From: Algoriphagus formosus
GTDB lineage: Bacteria > Bacteroidota > Bacteroidia > Cytophagales > Cyclobacteriaceae
Direction of reading: 5' to 3'
DNA length: 64,000 nucleotides
NCBI RefSeq assembly: GCF_002807035.1
Contig: NZ_NIUC01000001.1
Location: 1-64,000, forward strand
Shown one piece after another: positions 61,374 through 64,000 of the stretch. The notes under the pieces were generated by a model that had not been told where the DNA came from, did not search any database, and worked only from the letters and a program-made list of their open reading frames with translations. How positions within the stretch are numbered: the first letter of the stretch is position 1; each line of letters begins with the position of its first letter. The translations under genes were made by a program, and so were the position numbers.

Positions 61374-62531
61374 ATGTTTGGACTACCACGAAAACTATTT
61401 AACGAAGAACACGAATTATTCCGACAAAGCGTTCGGGATTTTATTGCCAGGGAAATTACACCCTACAATGCAGAATGGGAAAAGCAGAAAATGGTTTCCC
61501 GAGAATCTTGGAAAAAATTAGGGAAAAATGGATTTCTAGGAATGCAGGCTCCCGAAGAATTGGGAGGAATGAATATTCAAGATTTCCGATACAATGCGAT
61601 CTTGATCGAAGAGCTTGGGCTTAGCGGTTGCTCAGGGCCTGCGATTGGCTATCCGCTTCACTCTGATATTGTGATGCCTTATATCCTGCATTACGGAACT
61701 CCCGAAGCCAAGCAGAAATATATCCCTGGAATGGTTTCAGGAGACTTGATTGGTGCAGTGGCGATGACCGAGCCGGGTGCTGGGTCTGACTTGCAGGGAA
61801 TGAGAACTTCCGCGGTGGACCAAGGTGATCATTACTTGGTAAACGGCTCAAAAACCTTTATTACCAATGGCTACCTGAGTGATGTAGTAGTTGTAGCGGT
61901 CAAAACTGACCCTACTAAAGGCGCGAAAGGAATTTCATTGGTTTTGATAGATGCTAAAATGGAAGGTTTCTCGAAAGGAAAGCCTTTTGAAAAAGTCGGT
62001 CTTCATGCGCAAGATACCTGTGAATTGTTTTTTGAAGATGTAAAAGTGCCAAAAGAAAACCTGCTTGGAAAAGAAGGTGAGGGCTTTAAATATCTGATGA
62101 CCGAATTGGCTCAGGAAAGACTGGTAGTAGCCCTTGCTGCAGTAGCTCTAGGCGAGTACATGCTCGATAGCACGCTTAGCTATGTCAAGGAACGAAAAGC
62201 TTTCAATAAAAGTCTTTCCGATTTTCAGAATACCCGCTTTAAGCTTGCAGAAATGACCGCAGCTTTGGAGCAGGGAAGGATTTATTGTGATTATTTGGTG
62301 CAACTTCACAATGAGGGAGAGTTAGACCCTGCAATGGCTTCTGCTGCTAAGTACAACATGACCGAACTGCAGTGTAAAGTTGCTGATGAATGCGTTCAGT
62401 TACATGGTGGCTATGGATATATGTGGGAGTACGGAGTGGCTAGAGCATATGCAGATGCGAGAGTTCAGCGGATTTATGCCGGCACAAATGAAATCATGAA
62501 GGAATTAATCGCTCGAAAAATATTGAAATAA
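61374..62531 (+). CDS. Acyl-CoA dehydrogenase (long-chain-like)
   Basis: 385 residues. FAD-binding and substrate blocks are A-M-T-E-P-G-A-G-S-D, F-I-T-N-G and the C-terminal Q-L-H-G-G-Y-G-Y, and the end R-I-Y-A-G-T-N-E-I-M-K-E-L-I is the LCAD/IVD-type tail. The base Glu of these subtypes lies in the helix near E-L-A-Q-E-R-L. It does the first step of fatty-acid beta-oxidation. It precedes an acyl-CoA ligase gene by 52 bp on the same strand. Confidence 0.95.
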   Translation: MFGLPRKLFNEEHELFRQSVRDFIAREITPYNAEWEKQKMVSRESWKKLGKNGFLGMQAPEELGGMNIQDFRYNAILIEELGLSGCSGPAIGYPLHSDIVMPYILHYGTPEAKQKYIPGMVSGDLIGAVAMTEPGAGSDLQGMRTSAVDQGDHYLVNGSKTFITNGYLSDVVVVAVKTDPTKGAKGISLVLIDAKMEGFSKGKPFEKVGLHAQDTCELFFEDVKVPKENLLGKEGEGFKYLMTELAQERLVVALAAVALGEYMLDSTLSYVKERKAFNKSLSDFQNTRFKLAEMTAALEQGRIYCDYLVQLHNEGELDPAMASAAKYNMTELQCKVADECVQLHGGYGYMWEYGVARAYADARVQRIYAGTNEIMKELIARKILK

Positions 62532-62583
62532 GTTTATATTCAAGGCTTAAAATCAATTATCAATTCACCCAAACGATACCTTT

Positions 62584-64000
62584 ATGACAGATTTCCCTTG
62601 GTTTAAGCATTACCCAGCCTCGGTAGATAAAGAAATTGATTACAAAGCCTATTCGAGCATCAGTGATTTGTTTGATGAAAGTGTCAAGAAATATGGTGAT
62701 GCGGTGGCTTATGAATGTATGGGTAAAACCATTTCATTTAATGATTTGGAAAGATTGAGTGCCCAATTCGCCAATTACCTGACACATACGCTCAAGCTTC
62801 CGAAAGGATCCAGAGTTGCCATTCAAATGCCCAACATTTTACAATATCCAGTAGTAATGTTCGGTGTTTTGCGAGCTGGGATGGTGGTAGTGAATACCAA
62901 CCCGCTTTACACAGCTGCTGAAATGCGTCATCAGTTTAATGATTCGGGTGCAGATGTAGTCGTCATCGTGGCCAACTTTGCCCATAATCTGGAGAAAATC
63001 AAAAATGAAATTCCGGCTAAGCATGTGATCGTAACCGAACTTGGTGATTTGCTAGGTGGGTTGAAAGGTACTATAGTCAACCTGGTGGTCAAGCATGTGA
63101 AAAAGATGGTTCCTGCATTTTCGATTCCAGGAGCAGTCAATCTCAAATCTGCCCTTTCCCAGGGGGCGAGACATTCTTTCAGCAAAACAGCTCTTTCCTT
63201 AGAAGACACCGCTTTCCTTCAGTACACAGGAGGTACTACCGGAGTATCTAAAGGTGCTGAACTTACCCATGGAAACATTGTGGCGAATATGCAGCAGATT
63301 TCTGCATGGATGAAACCCAAGTTGAAAGAGCGAGAGGAAATCGTGGTGACTGCTTTGCCATTGTACCATATTTTCGCCTTGACGGTGAATTGTCTTGCCA
63401 TGCTAAAAATTGGTGCGCATAATCTGCTTGTCACCAATCCTAGGGATATGAAAGCCTTTATCAAGGACCTTTCAAAACATCAATTTACTGTCTTTACCGG
63501 CGTGAACACATTGTTTAATGGTTTGCTTAATCAAGATGATTTCAAATCGTTGGATTTCAGTAAGTTAAAAATAGCAGTAGGCGGCGGTATGGCTGTGCAG
63601 AAGGCTACTGCTGAAAAATGGAAATCTGTCACCGGTGTGCCACTTGCAGAAGGGTACGGATTGACAGAAACAGCCCCTGTTGCGACCTGTAACCCAATTG
63701 ATGGAACAGAGCGAATTGGAACCATTGGTTTGCCATTACCAAATACAGAAGTAATGGTGGCTGATGATGATGGAAATCCACTTCCTATCGGTGAAAGAGG
63801 AGAGATTTGCATTAAAGGTCCTCAAGTGATGCGGGGCTACTGGCAAAGACCAGAGGAAACGGAAAATGTCATGCATGGGGACTGGTTTAAGTCCGGAGAC
63901 ATTGGCGTGATGGATGAGGATGGGTTTTTCAAGATTGTAGACCGTAAGAAAGAAATGATCTTGGTTTCCGGATTCAATGTCTATCCAAACGAGGTGGAAG
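62584..64000 (+). CDS. fadD: AMP-dependent acyl-CoA ligase, truncated at the window end
   Basis: From ATG 62584 the frame is open for 472 codons to the last base, so the gene continues beyond the window. Adenylation motifs are seen: Y-T-G-G-T-T-G-V-S-K-G-A (A3), Y-G-L-T-E-T-A-P (A5) and S-G-D-I-G-V-M followed by V-D-R-K-K-E-M-I (A7/A8). It activates long-chain fatty acids to acyl-CoA for the adjacent acyl-CoA dehydrogenase. Some menE or other ligases share these motifs, but order and N-terminus fit FadD. The C-terminal ~70-80 residues are missing here. Confidence 0.9.
   Translation, partial: MTDFPWFKHYPASVDKEIDYKAYSSISDLFDESVKKYGDAVAYECMGKTISFNDLERLSAQFANYLTHTLKLPKGSRVAIQMPNILQYPVVMFGVLRAGMVVVNTNPLYTAAEMRHQFNDSGADVVVIVANFAHNLEKIKNEIPAKHVIVTELGDLLGGLKGTIVNLVVKHVKKMVPAFSIPGAVNLKSALSQGARHSFSKTALSLEDTAFLQYTGGTTGVSKGAELTHGNIVANMQQISAWMKPKLKEREEIVVTALPLYHIFALTVNCLAMLKIGAHNLLVTNPRDMKAFIKDLSKHQFTVFTGVNTLFNGLLNQDDFKSLDFSKLKIAVGGGMAVQKATAEKWKSVTGVPLAEGYGLTETAPVATCNPIDGTERIGTIGLPLPNTEVMVADDDGNPLPIGERGEICIKGPQVMRGYWQRPEETENVMHGDWFKSGDIGVMDEDGFFKIVDRKKEMILVSGFNVYPNEVE

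Overview
The window looks like chromosomal DNA of a Bacteroidota member, most likely Cytophagales close to Cyclobacteriaceae (Algoriphagus-like). This is inference from content: many lipoprotein signal peptides, a Bacteroidota-type promoter (TTTG, about 19 bp, TAnnTTTG-like) at 13967-13997, weak Shine-Dalgarno signals, a menaquinone gene (menC), a Bacteroidota-style PEP carboxylase, SusD-free carbohydrate genes, and planctomycete-like DUF1501/DUF1553/cytochrome genes that are common in marine Cytophagales. No rRNA, CRISPR array, transposase or prophage was seen. Two tRNA genes are present: Ser-GCT at 258-349 and Arg-TCG at 45793-45866.

Layout. 1-12.5 kb: tRNA-Ser, a PAS protein with an orphan histidine-kinase dimerisation helix pair, a LytTR regulator, queA, menC, a lactonase-like lipoprotein, ppc and small exported proteins. 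12.5-16.7 kb: a candidate small RNA on the minus strand, a monoacylglycerol-lipase-like hydrolase, then a four-gene ABC/GntR (YtrA-type) operon with a perfect 11-bp-arm palindrome over its promoter. 16.7-20.4 kb is the most plastic part: a decayed copy of the dinB 3' end, a DUF4160-DUF2442 pair, intact dinB, tandem 117-bp repeats whose last unit is split by a four-helix-bundle gene, and an XRE-S24 (LexA-like) regulator. 20.5-25.1 kb: a sugar dehydrogenase-PKD-cytochrome c fusion, a methyltransferase, a zinc-ribbon protein and a hydrolase. 25.3-31.9 kb: a complete TetR-TolC-MFP-RND efflux operon. 32-36.4 kb: ssb, a nucleotide pyrophosphatase/phosphodiesterase-like protein, a truncated haemoglobin, a CotH-like exported protein and a formate/nitrite-type transporter. 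36.4-45.6 kb: a GH20 hexosaminidase facing a four-gene minus-strand operon (SIS sugar isomerase, cytochrome/LRR membrane protein, Tat-exported DUF1501, DUF1549/DUF1553 cytochrome). 45.8-49.3 kb: tRNA-Arg, sucC, lolD-like ATPase, bcp and an EamA transporter. 49.3-55.2 kb: an extracytoplasmic TPR-CHAT protease with two acidic lipoproteins and an ECF sigma/anti-sigma-like pair. 55.4-58 kb: NAD salvage (pncB, pncA) plus a thioesterase. 58-61.2 kb: an exported protein, then an ADP-ribosylglycohydrolase coupled to a methylthioribose-kinase-like enzyme. 61.4-64 kb: an acyl-CoA dehydrogenase and an acyl-CoA ligase that runs off the window.

The best candidates for something undescribed are (1) the CHAT protease/ECF sigma island, which may be an envelope signalling or proteolysis system, (2) the repeat family carrying a four-helix-bundle gene, and (3) the DUF4160-DUF2442 cassette bracketed by a duplicated dinB 3' end. 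All functional links in these three are inference from gene order and visible sequence.
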